This document shows, one piece after another, positions 1-7,129 of a DNA stretch of 64,000 nucleotides. The DNA is taken from NCBI GenBank assembly GCA_963823515.1, contig CAWGMB010000019.1, forward strand, positions 558,001 to 622,000, in the 5' to 3' direction. The notes under the pieces were generated by a model. The model saw only the letters and a list, made by a program, of their open reading frames with translations. It ran no database searches and was not told the DNA's origin. The stretch's first letter is position 1. Every line of letters starts with the position of its first letter. This DNA is from Miltoncostaea sp963823515 (GTDB lineage Bacteria > Actinomycetota > Thermoleophilia > Miltoncostaeales > Miltoncostaeaceae). A program made the translations under genes and the position numbers.

Positions 1-1
1 G

Positions 2-625
2 CTGATCGTGGAGGACAACCCGTACGGCCAGATCCGCTTCGAGGGCGACGCGCTGCCGACGCTCTGGGAGCTCGACGACGGCGCCGGCTGGGTCATCTAC
101 GCCTCGACCTTCTCCAAGATCCTCGCCCCCGGCATGCGGGTGGGCTGGGTGGCCGCGCCCGCCGCCGTGCTGCGGAAGATGAACCTCGGCAAGCAGGCGG
201 CCGACCTGTGCTCGTCGACGATCTCGCAGCGGGTGATCATCGAGTACCTGCGCCGTCACGACTGGCGCGACTACGTGGCGCGCCTGAACGACATCTACCG
301 CTCACGACGCGACGCCATGCTGCGCGCGCTGGAGGAGGAGCTGCCCCCCGAGGCGCACTGGAGCCGCCCATCGGGCGGGCTCTTCGTCTGGGCGACGCTG
401 CCGGACTACCTCGACACCACCCACCTGCTCGCGCGGGCGGTCGACCAACACGAGGTGGCCTTCGTCCCCGGGCGCGGCGCATTCCTCGACGGACGCGGAG
501 GCAACGCGATGCGACTGAACTTCTCCGGCGTCGCCGAGCCGATGATCAGCGAGGGCGTGCGACGCATCGGCCTGGCGGTCGAGGAGATGGCCGAGATGCA
601 CCGCGCCCTCGGGGGCGGGGGCTGA
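2..625 (+). CDS. PLP-dependent class I/II aminotransferase, C-terminal part (5' truncated by window edge)
   Basis: The reading frame is open from the first bases of the window, so the N-terminal half lies outside. About 207 residues remain. The visible part starts in the large domain with an LIVEDNPYG segment (the Asp and Tyr that contact PLP in fold-type I aminotransferases), followed by YASTFSKILAPGMRVGW. This is the SxSKxxxPGxRxG block whose Lys forms the Schiff base with PLP. The C-terminal small domain contains PSGGLFVWATLP and the RLNFS segment that holds the substrate-carboxylate Arg. This pattern is typical of the LysN / 2-aminoadipate aminotransferase and MocR-like group, but the substrate cannot be assigned. 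The stop codon overlaps the ddl start by one base (TGATG), so the two genes are probably co-transcribed and translationally coupled. Confidence 0.9.
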   Translation: MIVEDNPYGQIRFEGDALPTLWELDDGAGWVIYASTFSKILAPGMRVGWVAAPAAVLRKMNLGKQAADLCSSTISQRVIIEYLRRHDWRDYVARLNDIYRSRRDAMLRALEEELPPEAHWSRPSGGLFVWATLPDYLDTTHLLARAVDQHEVAFVPGRGAFLDGRGGNAMRLNFSGVAEPMISEGVRRIGLAVEEMAEMHRALGGGG

Positions 626-1563
626 TGCGGGTCGCCGTGCTCAAGGGCGGGCGCTCGCTGGAGCGCGAGGTCAGCCTGCGCTCGGGCGCCAACGCCGAGG
701 CCGCGCTGCGCCGGCTCGGTCACGAGGTGCTCGAGGTGGACGTCGATCAGCACCTCGTCCGCACCCTGCGCACCGAGCGGCCCGAGGTGGCCTTCATCGC
801 CCTGCACGGCAAGGGCGGCGAGGACGGCACGGTGCAGGAGCTGCTCGAGATCCTCGAGATCCCCTACACCGGCCCGGGCGCGCTCGCGTGCGAGCGCGCG
901 ATGGACAAGGTGGTGGCAAAGGCCTACTTCGCCTCGGCGGGCATCGACACGCCGCCGGCCTACGCCTTCCGCCAGGAGGCCTTCCGCGAGCTCGGCGCGG
1001 GCGAGGCGATCTCCGAGATCTGCGAGCGCCTCGGCCTGCCCCTGGTGGTGAAGCCCGCCAAGCAGGGATCGGCGCTCGGGATCTCGGTCGCCCACGAGCG
1101 CACCGACGTGCCGGGCGCTCTGATGGGGGCGCTCGCGTACGACGACCGCGTGCTCCTCGAGCGCTTCGTCCCCGGCCGCGAGCTGGCCGTCTCGGTGCTC
1201 GGCTCCGCGGAGCCGTGGGCGCTGCCGGTGATCGAGGCCATCCCGCTCGGGCGCGACTTCTACGACTTCGAGGCCCGCTACACGCCGGGTCTCACCGACT
1301 TCGTCGCCCCGGCCGAACTACCCGAGGCGGTGGCGCAGGAGGTGGCGCGCGTCGCGATCGCCTGCTTCAGGGCGCTGGGGTGCCGGGGCGTCAGCCGGGT
1401 GGACATCATCCTCGACGCGGACCACCGCCCCTGGGTGCTCGAGATCAACCCCATCCCCGGGATGACCGACACCAGCCTGCTACCGAAGGCCGCCGAGGCG
1501 GCGGGGCTCGGGTTCGACGAGGTCGTCGAGCGGATCCTCGCCGAGGCCGCGCTGGGCGCGTGA
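625..1563 (+). CDS. ddl: D-alanine--D-alanine ligase
   Basis: This cytoplasmic ATP-grasp enzyme joins two D-alanines to make the dipeptide end of the peptidoglycan precursor. The protein is 312 aa, the normal length. The N-terminus carries LKGGRSLEREVSLRSG (usual GGxSxExEVS signature). It is followed by IALHGKGGEDGTVQ, an ATP-grasp core with VVKPAKQGSALGI, and EINPIPGMT near residue 275, which supplies Mg/ATP ligands. The ATG chosen sits in a TGATG overlap with the upstream aminotransferase. An in-frame extension upstream would run through that gene in the wrong frame. The stop codon is part of a perfect hairpin. Confidence is high; the only oddity is that the gene sits with an aminotransferase rather than in a mur/dcw cluster. 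Confidence 0.95.
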   Translation: MRVAVLKGGRSLEREVSLRSGANAEAALRRLGHEVLEVDVDQHLVRTLRTERPEVAFIALHGKGGEDGTVQELLEILEIPYTGPGALACERAMDKVVAKAYFASAGIDTPPAYAFRQEAFRELGAGEAISEICERLGLPLVVKPAKQGSALGISVAHERTDVPGALMGALAYDDRVLLERFVPGRELAVSVLGSAEPWALPVIEAIPLGRDFYDFEARYTPGLTDFVAPAELPEAVAQEVARVAIACFRALGCRGVSRVDIILDADHRPWVLEINPIPGMTDTSLLPKAAEAAGLGFDEVVERILAEAALGA

Positions 1564-1585
1564 GGGGGCCCGGAGGGCCCCCTCA
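1561..1585. terminator. Perfect hairpin between convergent genes (bidirectional terminator)
   Basis: An 11-bp perfect inverted repeat (1561-1571 with 1575-1585) has a 3-nt loop GGA and includes the ddl stop codon as its first bases. It lies between ddl (+) and the convergent small exported protein gene (-), so it can serve both. No T-tract is present on either side, as is common in very GC-rich actinobacteria. Confidence 0.7.
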
Positions 1586-1594
1586 CGCGGCCGG

Positions 1595-2254
1595 TCAGCA
1601 GGCGACCTGCACGCTGAAGCCACGGTCGGCCGTTGCGTCGGCGCCGTCCGTCGTCCGCACGAACAGCTGCTGGTTGTTCGTCACATCGACCTCGATGCCG
1701 ATGTTGCCGAGCTGCGCAGCCGCGACCTCGGCCTGCGTTCCGGTCCAGGAGCACTGTCCGAGGTCCTGACCGAAGTTGACGCGGTAGTTGCCCGCGTTGA
1801 TCCGCTGCGAGGTCACACCGGTCGTCCCCCTGAGGAGCGTGCCGTCGGTGTTGACCACGGCCCACTTGGGGAGCTTGTTCGCGAGCGCCGCGGCGAGCTT
1901 GGACTCGGTGACCGCACCATCGCCGACCTTCGAGTTGGTGATGGCGCCATCGCCGATCTGGCTACTCGTCCAGCCCTTCCCGCTACCGGTGATCTGCGAG
2001 AGCGGGGTGACGCCCTTGCTGCCGTCGTCGGCCGAGTCGGTCTGCGAGGTGCGGATCGGCGCCAGGTAGTTGAGGCTCCGGTTGCTGCGCTTCACCGCGG
2101 CCTGCGAGATCTTCTGATTGATCTGAAGCTGCGCCGGCGTGACGGTGAAGCCCGACTGGGCGGACGCATCACCGGTCGCGCCCTCGATCGCGAACACGGT
2201 GCCGAGGCCGAGCAGGATCCCTGCGGCGACGCCGGCGGGCCAGCGTATTCTCAT
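1595..2254 (-). CDS. Exported INQKI-motif protein, paralogue 1 of array
   Basis: This 219-aa protein belongs to no family I can name. Residues 5-33 form a hydrophobic N-terminal segment ending in ASAQS, likely a signal peptide or N-in anchor. Residues about 36-62 contain the shared motif TPAQLQINQKISQAAVKRSN, predicted to be one amphipathic helix. The middle holds phage-fibre-like repeats (IGDGAITNSKVGDGAVTESK). The C-terminal module runs from NYRVNFGQDLGQCSW to the terminal QVAC. It has two Cys, one internal and one as the last residue, which probably form a disulphide after export. A C-terminal module of this kind recurs in uncharacterised actinobacterial exported proteins. The ATG has a GGAGAG Shine-Dalgarno site. 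Two paralogues follow upstream on the same strand, each separated by a hairpin, so each is probably transcribed alone. Confidence 0.8.
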   Translation of the reverse strand: MRIRWPAGVAAGILLGLGTVFAIEGATGDASAQSGFTVTPAQLQINQKISQAAVKRSNRSLNYLAPIRTSQTDSADDGSKGVTPLSQITGSGKGWTSSQIGDGAITNSKVGDGAVTESKLAAALANKLPKWAVVNTDGTLLRGTTGVTSQRINAGNYRVNFGQDLGQCSWTGTQAEVAAAQLGNIGIEVDVTNNQQLFVRTTDGADATADRGFSVQVAC

Positions 2255-2275
2255 GGTCTCTCCTCTCTCGGGATG

Positions 2276-2301
2276 CCCCGGCCCGCCGTGACGGGCCGGG
2301 G
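2276..2301 (-). terminator. Strong hairpin downstream of paralogue 2
   Basis: A perfect 10-bp stem (CCCCGGCCCG at 2276-2285 with CGGGCCGGGG at 2292-2301) encloses a 6-nt loop. It lies 50 bp past the stop of the gene at 2352-2861 and just upstream of the next paralogue. No T-run follows. Confidence 0.65.
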
Positions 2302-2351
2302 TGAGCCTGTCGACCCTATGACGGGCGCGCCCGGGGACGCACGCCGCGTCG

Positions 2352-2861
2352 TCAGCAGACGATCTGCACGTGGAAGGCGCCGTTTGCGGCGGCTCCGGCG
2401 GGGTTGGCCGTGCGCACCACGAGCTGGGTCCGCGCCACGTCGGTCGTGTCGAGCGCGATCCGTACCGAGACAGCGTCGGGCACCGGCGGCGCGTCCGTGG
2501 CCGGGGTGCCGGTCCAGGAGCAGGCGCTGATGTCGCGCACGAACTTGACCCGGTAGTTGCCCTCGTCCACGCGCTGCGACGAGACCGCTCCGTTTCCGCG
2601 CAGCAGGTTGGAGCCGACGACGCCGGAGCTCACCGCGAACAGGGTCGGGTGGGCCTCGACGGCGGTGAGGCGGGTGATCGCGTCGTTGCCCCGCTTGACG
2701 GCCGCCTGGGAGATCCTCTGGTTGATCTTCAGCTGCTGTGCACTGACGGTCACCGGCCGCGCCGCGCTGGCCTCCCCGGTCGTGCCCTCGACCGCGACCA
2801 CCGCTCCGAGGCCGATGGCGACCCCCGCGGTGACCCCGACCCACCAACGTCCCTTCAGCAT
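2352..2861 (-). CDS. Exported INQRI-motif protein, paralogue 2 of array
   Basis: This is a 169-aa protein of unknown function and the shortest of the three paralogues. The start used is the ATG at 2861, preceded by GGAGGG four to five bases upstream. An in-frame start four codons earlier has no such site. The N-terminus reads WWVGVTAGVAIGLGAVVAVE, a hydrophobic export or anchor segment, ending in EASA. The motif SAQQLKINQRISQAAVKRGN follows at about residues 39-58. The Cys-pair C-terminal module is present (SACSWTGT and terminal VQIVC), but the fibre-like DGAIT repeats of paralogue 1 are absent. A perfect 16-bp hairpin lies upstream and a 10-bp hairpin downstream. A surface or envelope role is only inference. 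Confidence 0.8.
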   Translation of the reverse strand: MLKGRWWVGVTAGVAIGLGAVVAVEGTTGEASAARPVTVSAQQLKINQRISQAAVKRGNDAITRLTAVEAHPTLFAVSSGVVGSNLLRGNGAVSSQRVDEGNYRVKFVRDISACSWTGTPATDAPPVPDAVSVRIALDTTDVARTQLVVRTANPAGAAANGAFHVQIVC

Positions 2862-2896
2862 GTGTCCCTCCATCCGTGGACCCGCATGGCACGGGC

Positions 2897-2934
2897 GAAC
2901 CTACGCCGCGGGGCGACGCCCGCGGCGTAGGTTC
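2897..2934 (-). terminator. Very long perfect hairpin between paralogues 2 and 3
   Basis: A perfect 16-bp inverted repeat (2897-2912 with 2919-2934) encloses a 6-nt loop GCGACG. It is the most stable hairpin noticed in the window. It sits about 50 bp downstream of the stop of paralogue 3 and about 35 bp upstream of the start of paralogue 2. The likely role is transcription termination without a U-tract. A mobile or repeat origin cannot be excluded from one copy. Confidence 0.65.
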
Positions 2935-2983
2935 ACGGGACTCTTACCGGCCTCTTAGACGCCGACGCAATTGCTCAGATCCG

Positions 2984-3583
2984 CTAGCAGAGCACGGCGA
3001 CGTGGAACGGCAGCGTGTTGACCGCATCGCCGACCGAGTCGGCGGTCCGCACCGTGACGGTCTTGGGGTCGGTCGGGCTCCGCCACACGCCGACCTCGCC
3101 GCCGGTGGTGAGCGGCGTCGTGCCGCCGTCGCCGATGGTGGCCTGAAGCGCGCAGGCGCTCACGTCGCGGTCGAAGGTGACCGTGTAGAGGCCCGGGTCG
3201 GCCAGCTTGGCCGCGGCGCTCGCGCCCTTGGCGCGTGTGAGCGCCCCCGTGGTGGCGGCCACGACCGCCCAGCGGGGCTGGCCCTCGCGAAGGGTGGTGT
3301 TGAGCTTGGAGGTGGTCACTGCGCCGTTGCGGATCTGCGTCGTACCCCAGCCGGGGGCGTCGTCGGAGGCGCCCGACTTGCGGATCGGGTCGAGCAGGTC
3401 GAGCGACTCGTTGCTGCGCCGCACGGCCGCCTGTGAGATGCGCTGGTTGATCTTCAGCTGTGCCGGCGTCACCGAGATCGCCGCGGCCTCGGCGTCCGTC
3501 GTGGCCTGCTCCGAGACGATCACGGCGCCCAGGCCGAGCACCATGCCCGCAGTGACTCCGACCCACCAGTTGCGCGACCTCAT
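2984..3583 (-). CDS. Exported INQRI-motif protein, paralogue 3 of array
   Basis: This 199-aa protein of unknown function starts at the ATG at 3583, preceded by GGGAGA with correct spacing. The ATG four codons upstream lacks a site. The hydrophobic N-terminus (NWWVGVTAGMVLGLGAVIVS) is nearly the same as in paralogue 2. The motif TPAQLKINQRISQAAVRRSN follows at about residues 39-58. A short segment with IRNGAVTTSKLN resembles the fibre-like repeats of paralogue 1. The C-terminal module has SACALQAT and ends in FHVAVLC, keeping the internal and terminal Cys. The three-gene array looks like tandem duplication followed by divergence of the middle region. Confidence 0.8.
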   Translation of the reverse strand: MRSRNWWVGVTAGMVLGLGAVIVSEQATTDAEAAAISVTPAQLKINQRISQAAVRRSNESLDLLDPIRKSGASDDAPGWGTTQIRNGAVTTSKLNTTLREGQPRWAVVAATTGALTRAKGASAAAKLADPGLYTVTFDRDVSACALQATIGDGGTTPLTTGGEVGVWRSPTDPKTVTVRTADSVGDAVNTLPFHVAVLC

Positions 3584-3687
3584 GTGGTCTCCCATCGTCT
3601 GATCTCGGTACGAAGGGGGGGACGCTAGGCCAGTCGGCCGGCGATCCCGGCGACTTCACGGGACCTTTACCTACGCGGTGAAAGGGC

Positions 3688-4599
3688 TCACCCCGCGGCG
3701 CGCACGCGATCCTCCTGCAGGGCGAGCAGGCCGTCGAGCACCCGGTTGACCGGCGTCGGCACGCCGAGCGCCTCCCCCTCGCGGGCGAGGAATCCGCAGA
3801 GCGCGTCGCGCTCGAGAGGCTTGCCCGCCTCGAGGTCGCGGGCCGTTGAGGGGTGGTAGTCGCGCAGCTCGGGGTTGGGCGCCGCCATCTCGTCGACGTC
3901 CTCGGCGCCCAGCGTCACCCCGTGGTGCTCGGCGACCGCGACGACCTCCCACATGGCGCCGCGCACCAGGGCCTCCGAGTCCGGCGTCGCGAGCGCCTCG
4001 CCGGCGGTCGCGCCGGTGACGGCGCAGATCGCGTTGAAGCCGGCGTTCCACAGCAGCTTGTGCCACTGGTCGTGGACGATCCGCTCCGAGAGGGCGACGT
4101 CCCAGCAGGGCGCGAGCAGGGCGTGGATGCGCGCACCCCGCTCCGTCAGCCCCGCCGGATCGCCCATCCTCACCCAGCCCTCGGCCTCGTGGTCGACGAT
4201 GCCGGGCTCCTCCACCCGCAGCCCGACGAACGCGATCGCGCCGAGGACCCGCTCGGCCCCGAGGACCGAGGCGAGCCGGCCGACGTTCTCGACCCCGTTC
4301 TGAAGCGACATCACCGTGGTGCCCGTTCCCACGATCGGCACGAGGGCCCGGGCCGCCGCGAGCGTGTGGTGGGACTTCGTGGTGACGATGACCAGATCGG
4401 GCGGCGGGCCCTCGGGGATCTCCCGCGCGCGGATGGGCACGTCCCAGAGCGTCCCGTCGGCCTCGCGCACAACCGCGCGGCCCGACGCGCGGAGCGCCTC
4501 GAGATGGGGGCCGCGGGCGACCAGCGCGACGTCGTGACCACCGCGCGCGAGCAGGGCCCCGTAGTAGGTTCCGACGGCCCCGGCCCCCATCACGGTCAC
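3688..4599 (-). CDS. panE: 2-dehydropantoate 2-reductase family protein
   Basis: This 303-aa protein has the ApbA/PanE fold. A Rossmann GAGAVG loop sits at the very N-terminus for NADP(H). Other motifs are TTKSHHT with the conserved Lys, MSLQNGVEN, and HDQWHKLLWNAGFNAI with the C-terminal-domain Lys and Asn. The expected reaction is NADPH reduction of ketopantoate to pantoate for CoA synthesis. Many members of this family act on other 2-oxo acids, so the substrate is tentative. The listed GTG start gives MTVMGAG, which leaves the first beta strand short. A CTG nine bases upstream (4608) would give MASVTVMGAG, a better fit. Either start lies at or inside the divergent enoyl-CoA hydratase start at 4602, so the two genes have no intergenic promoter space. 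Confidence 0.8.
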   Translation of the reverse strand: MTVMGAGAVGTYYGALLARGGHDVALVARGPHLEALRASGRAVVREADGTLWDVPIRAREIPEGPPPDLVIVTTKSHHTLAAARALVPIVGTGTTVMSLQNGVENVGRLASVLGAERVLGAIAFVGLRVEEPGIVDHEAEGWVRMGDPAGLTERGARIHALLAPCWDVALSERIVHDQWHKLLWNAGFNAICAVTGATAGEALATPDSEALVRGAMWEVVAVAEHHGVTLGAEDVDEMAAPNPELRDYHPSTARDLEAGKPLERDALCGFLAREGEALGVPTPVNRVLDGLLALQEDRVRAAG

Positions 4600-4601
4600 A
4601 G

Positions 4602-5405
4602 ATGCCAGCTGAGAACCCCCCGCCCGGCGGCCACCTCCAGGTCGAGGAGGACGGTCGCGCGCTGATCGTCCGGATCGCCAACGAGGGCCGCGCCAACGCG
4701 CTCGATGATGCGATCCTCGATGCCCTGGTGAGCCTACTGGAGGGTCCCCGCGCGGCGAGGGCGCGGGTCGTCGTGCTCGCGGGCGCGGGCGAGCGCCACT
4801 TCTCGGCGGGCCTCGATCTGGGCGAGCGCACCGCCGACGAGCTGGTCGACTACCTGCAGCAGGGCGAGCGCCGGCTCGGCCGCGCCGCGCGCGCGATCGC
4901 CGGATGCCCGGTCCCGGTGATCGGCGTGCTCAACGGGGCGGCCTTCGGAGGCGCCCTCGAGCTGGCGATCGCCTGCGACTGGCGCATCGCGAGCCGGGGC
5001 GCGCGCCTGGGGATGCCCGCCGCGAGGATCGGGGTGGTCTACGCCGCCGAGGGCCTGCGCCGGTTCGTCGCCGCGATGGGGCCGGCCCGCACGCGCCGGC
5101 TCTTCCTGACCGGCACCCCCATCGGCGCCGATGAGGCGCTCGCGATGGGGCTGGTGGATCAGGTCGTCGAGCCAGGAGAGCTCTGGGAGACGGTGGCCGC
5201 GGCGGCTCGCGAGGTGACCGCCGCCGCACCGCTCGCCGCGGCCGGCACCCGGGCGATCATCGCGGCGCTCACCGAGCGCGTGCCCTGGGAGGAGGTCGTG
5301 GAGACCGCCTCGAAGGCGCGCGCCCGGGCCTTCTCATCGGAGGACTTCCGGGAGGGCCTCGCCGCCTTCCGCGACAAGCGCCCCCCGGAGTTCGGGGGGT
5401 CCTGA
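4602..5405 (+). CDS. Enoyl-CoA hydratase/isomerase family protein
   Basis: This 267-aa crotonase-fold protein probably acts on a CoA thioester. HFSAGLDLGERT is the first oxyanion-hole segment. GAAFGGALELAIACDWRIAS is the second, including the position of the first catalytic Glu (ELA). The second catalytic Glu of true hydratases (normally GxPE) is replaced: the protein reads LGMPAARIG. Hydratase activity is therefore doubtful, and an isomerase, hydrolase or other crotonase chemistry is possible. The start ATG lies 2 bp from the divergent PanE-type GTG. No operon partner exists on the plus strand. The last codons include a 7-bp C6G/CG6 hairpin that can serve as a terminator toward the convergent oxidoreductase. 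Confidence 0.85.
   Translation: MPAENPPPGGHLQVEEDGRALIVRIANEGRANALDDAILDALVSLLEGPRAARARVVVLAGAGERHFSAGLDLGERTADELVDYLQQGERRLGRAARAIAGCPVPVIGVLNGAAFGGALELAIACDWRIASRGARLGMPAARIGVVYAAEGLRRFVAAMGPARTRRLFLTGTPIGADEALAMGLVDQVVEPGELWETVAAAAREVTAAAPLAAAGTRAIIAALTERVPWEEVVETASKARARAFSSEDFREGLAAFRDKRPPEFGGS
5381..5399 (+). terminator. Hairpin within the last codons of the enoyl-CoA hydratase gene
   Basis: CCCCCCG at 5381-5387 pairs with CGGGGGG at 5393-5399 over a 5-nt loop. The hairpin lies between two convergent genes. No T-tract is seen, so assignment as a terminator is tentative. Confidence 0.4.
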
Positions 5406-5412
5406 GCGCCGC

Positions 5413-6555
5413 TCAGTGGGAGCCCGGCCCTCCGGGGGCTCCCGCGGCCGTCGCGATCGCGCGGAGCTCCGCGAGGTGCTCGTGGACCTGCGGGATCACC
5501 GCGGCGCCCTCGCCGACGGCCGAGGCGACCCGCTTCATCGAGCCGTGGCGGACGTCGCCGATGGCGAAGACCCCCGGGAGGCTCGTCTCGAAGGGGCGTG
5601 GCAGGCGCTCGAGGCCCCACGGGGACTTCGGCCCGCTCAGGAGATCCGATCCGGTCAGGACGAAGCCCCGCGCGTCGCGGGCGACTGCGTCCGGGAGCCA
5701 GTCCGAGCGCGGCCGGGCGCCGATGAGCACGAAGAGTCCCGACGCCTCGACCGTGGTCCGCATGCCGTCGCGGCGGTCGCGCAGGACGAGGCGCTCGAGC
5801 CTGCCCTGCCCCGATCCGTCCACGACCTCGGTGTGAGGGCGCACGTCGATGTTCGGGGCCGCCTCGACGAGGTCGATGAGGTATCGGGACATGCTCGACG
5901 CCAGCGATTCCCCCCGGATCAGGATCGTGACCCTCCCGGCATGCGCCGACAGGTGCATCGCCGCCTGCCCCGCGGAGTTGCCGCCCCCGACCACGTACAC
6001 GCTCCGACCGGCCAGGGCCTGCGCCTCCGACACCGAGGCGCCGTAGAAGACGCCTGCGCCGACCAGCTCCTCGAGCGCGGGGATCTCCAGCCGGTGGTAG
6101 TCGACGCCCGTCGCCAGCACGACGGCTCCCGCGAGCGCCCTGCCGCCGCCCGAGAGCGTCAGCGCGAGGCGGTCGTCCTCGGCGGCGAGGTCGCTCACCT
6201 CGTTCATCAGCACGAACGACGCCCCGAACACCCATGCCTGCTGGTAGGCGCGCATCGTCAGGTCCGCGCCCGCGATGCCGCGCGCGAAGCCGAGGTAGTT
6301 GCGGATGAGCGACGAGCTGCCGGCCTGACCGCCGATCGTCTCGCGCTCGACGACGAGCGTGTCCAGGCCCTCCGACGCGGCGTACACGGCCGCGCCCAGC
6401 CCTCCGGGTCCCGCGCCGATCACCGCCACGTCCACGTCGGTGCGCCCCAGGGTCGTCTTCAGCCCGAAGGCCTCGGCGATCTCGACGTTGGTCGGGCGCT
6501 CGAGGATCCTGCCGTCGTGGAAGACGACCGCCGGTAGCCGCGTCGAGGCGGGCAA
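5413..6555 (-). CDS. Thioredoxin-reductase-like FAD/NAD(P)H oxidoreductase module (open frame of the shifted gene)
   Basis: This 380-aa open frame carries the flavoprotein module. It starts at the first in-frame start after the frameshift, which is not the natural N-terminus. VAVIGAGPGGLGAA binds FAD, VERETIGGQAGSS follows as in thioredoxin reductases, VYVVGGGNSAGQAA is the NAD(P)H GxGxxA site, and FAIGDVRHGS closes the FAD domain. Where TrxB has CATC, this protein reads GVFYGASVSEAQ. It therefore lacks the redox Cys pair and cannot be a classical thioredoxin reductase. This Cys-less variant is usual in the receiver-fused family. The electron acceptor is unknown. Confidence 0.75.
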   Translation of the reverse strand: MPASTRLPAVVFHDGRILERPTNVEIAEAFGLKTTLGRTDVDVAVIGAGPGGLGAAVYAASEGLDTLVVERETIGGQAGSSSLIRNYLGFARGIAGADLTMRAYQQAWVFGASFVLMNEVSDLAAEDDRLALTLSGGGRALAGAVVLATGVDYHRLEIPALEELVGAGVFYGASVSEAQALAGRSVYVVGGGNSAGQAAMHLSAHAGRVTILIRGESLASSMSRYLIDLVEAAPNIDVRPHTEVVDGSGQGRLERLVLRDRRDGMRTTVEASGLFVLIGARPRSDWLPDAVARDARGFVLTGSDLLSGPKSPWGLERLPRPFETSLPGVFAIGDVRHGSMKRVASAVGEGAAVIPQVHEHLAELRAIATAAGAPGGPGSH

Positions 6556-7129
6556 CGTCCCCGCGGCTCCGGGGTCGTCGATCGGCTGGAAGGCCGAGGG
6601 GATGCCGTTGCGGACGAGCAGGCTCCGGATCTCGTGGGTGCGCCGGTCTCGCCGGGGGGCCCACGACCACCACCTCGCGCGGTCCCCCCTCGTCCGAGCG
6701 GGCCCACTCGTGCAGGAACTCGGACACCGTCCGGTGGAACAGCTCGTCGGGCGAGCGCCAGGGCTTGAGGACGTAGTAGTCGCACCGGCCGAGGCCGACG
6801 GCCTGCAGGATCGCCTCGGAGGTCGCCGGATCCCCCCACGCCCCGAAATCGACGAGCAGGCCCCGGCGCGCGCGCGGGAAGACCGCGGGCACCTCGCTCA
6901 GCACCTCGGTCCCGGTGCGCCCGGGCATCCAGTGATCGGCCAGCACCAGCGCCACCTCGTCGCCGGCCTCCCGGAGCTCGCGCAGGAGCGCCAGCGCCGC
7001 GTCCGCCGTGGCCTCCGCCGCGATCCGGTAGTCGCTGGCGAGGCGCCGCTCCAGCTCGCGCGTCACCCGCACCCGGGCGTCCTGGTCATCGTCGACGACC
7101 ACGATCACGGGTGCTCGCGGTTCGGTCAC
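5413..7129 (-). pseudogene. Response regulator fused to thioredoxin-reductase-like flavoprotein, split by a one-base frameshift
   Basis: The GTG at 7129 opens a CheY-like receiver domain: VVVDDDQDARVRV (acidic pocket), LVLADHWMPG (phosphoacceptor Asp) and YYVLKPW (conserved Lys). At residue about 157 the frame leaves coding sense after VVVVGPP. The continuation RRTHEIRSLLVRNGIP and the whole flavoprotein are in the next frame. Removing one base from the run of six G at 6654-6659 (plus strand) restores REVVVVGPRRDRRTHEIRS and gives a continuous protein of about 571 aa. Fused receiver/thioredoxin-reductase-like proteins of this size are a known bacterial family. The gene overlaps the upstream cyclase gene by GTGA, implying co-expression. 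The shift may be a sequencing error in the homopolymer or a real lesion. No slippery-site-plus-structure arrangement argues for programmed shifting. Confidence 0.85.

Noticed and set aside
6654..6659. Programmed ribosomal frameshift in the receiver/flavoprotein gene
   Set aside because: No downstream pseudoknot, internal Shine-Dalgarno site or stop at the shift point was evident. Removing a base from the run restores a normal fusion.
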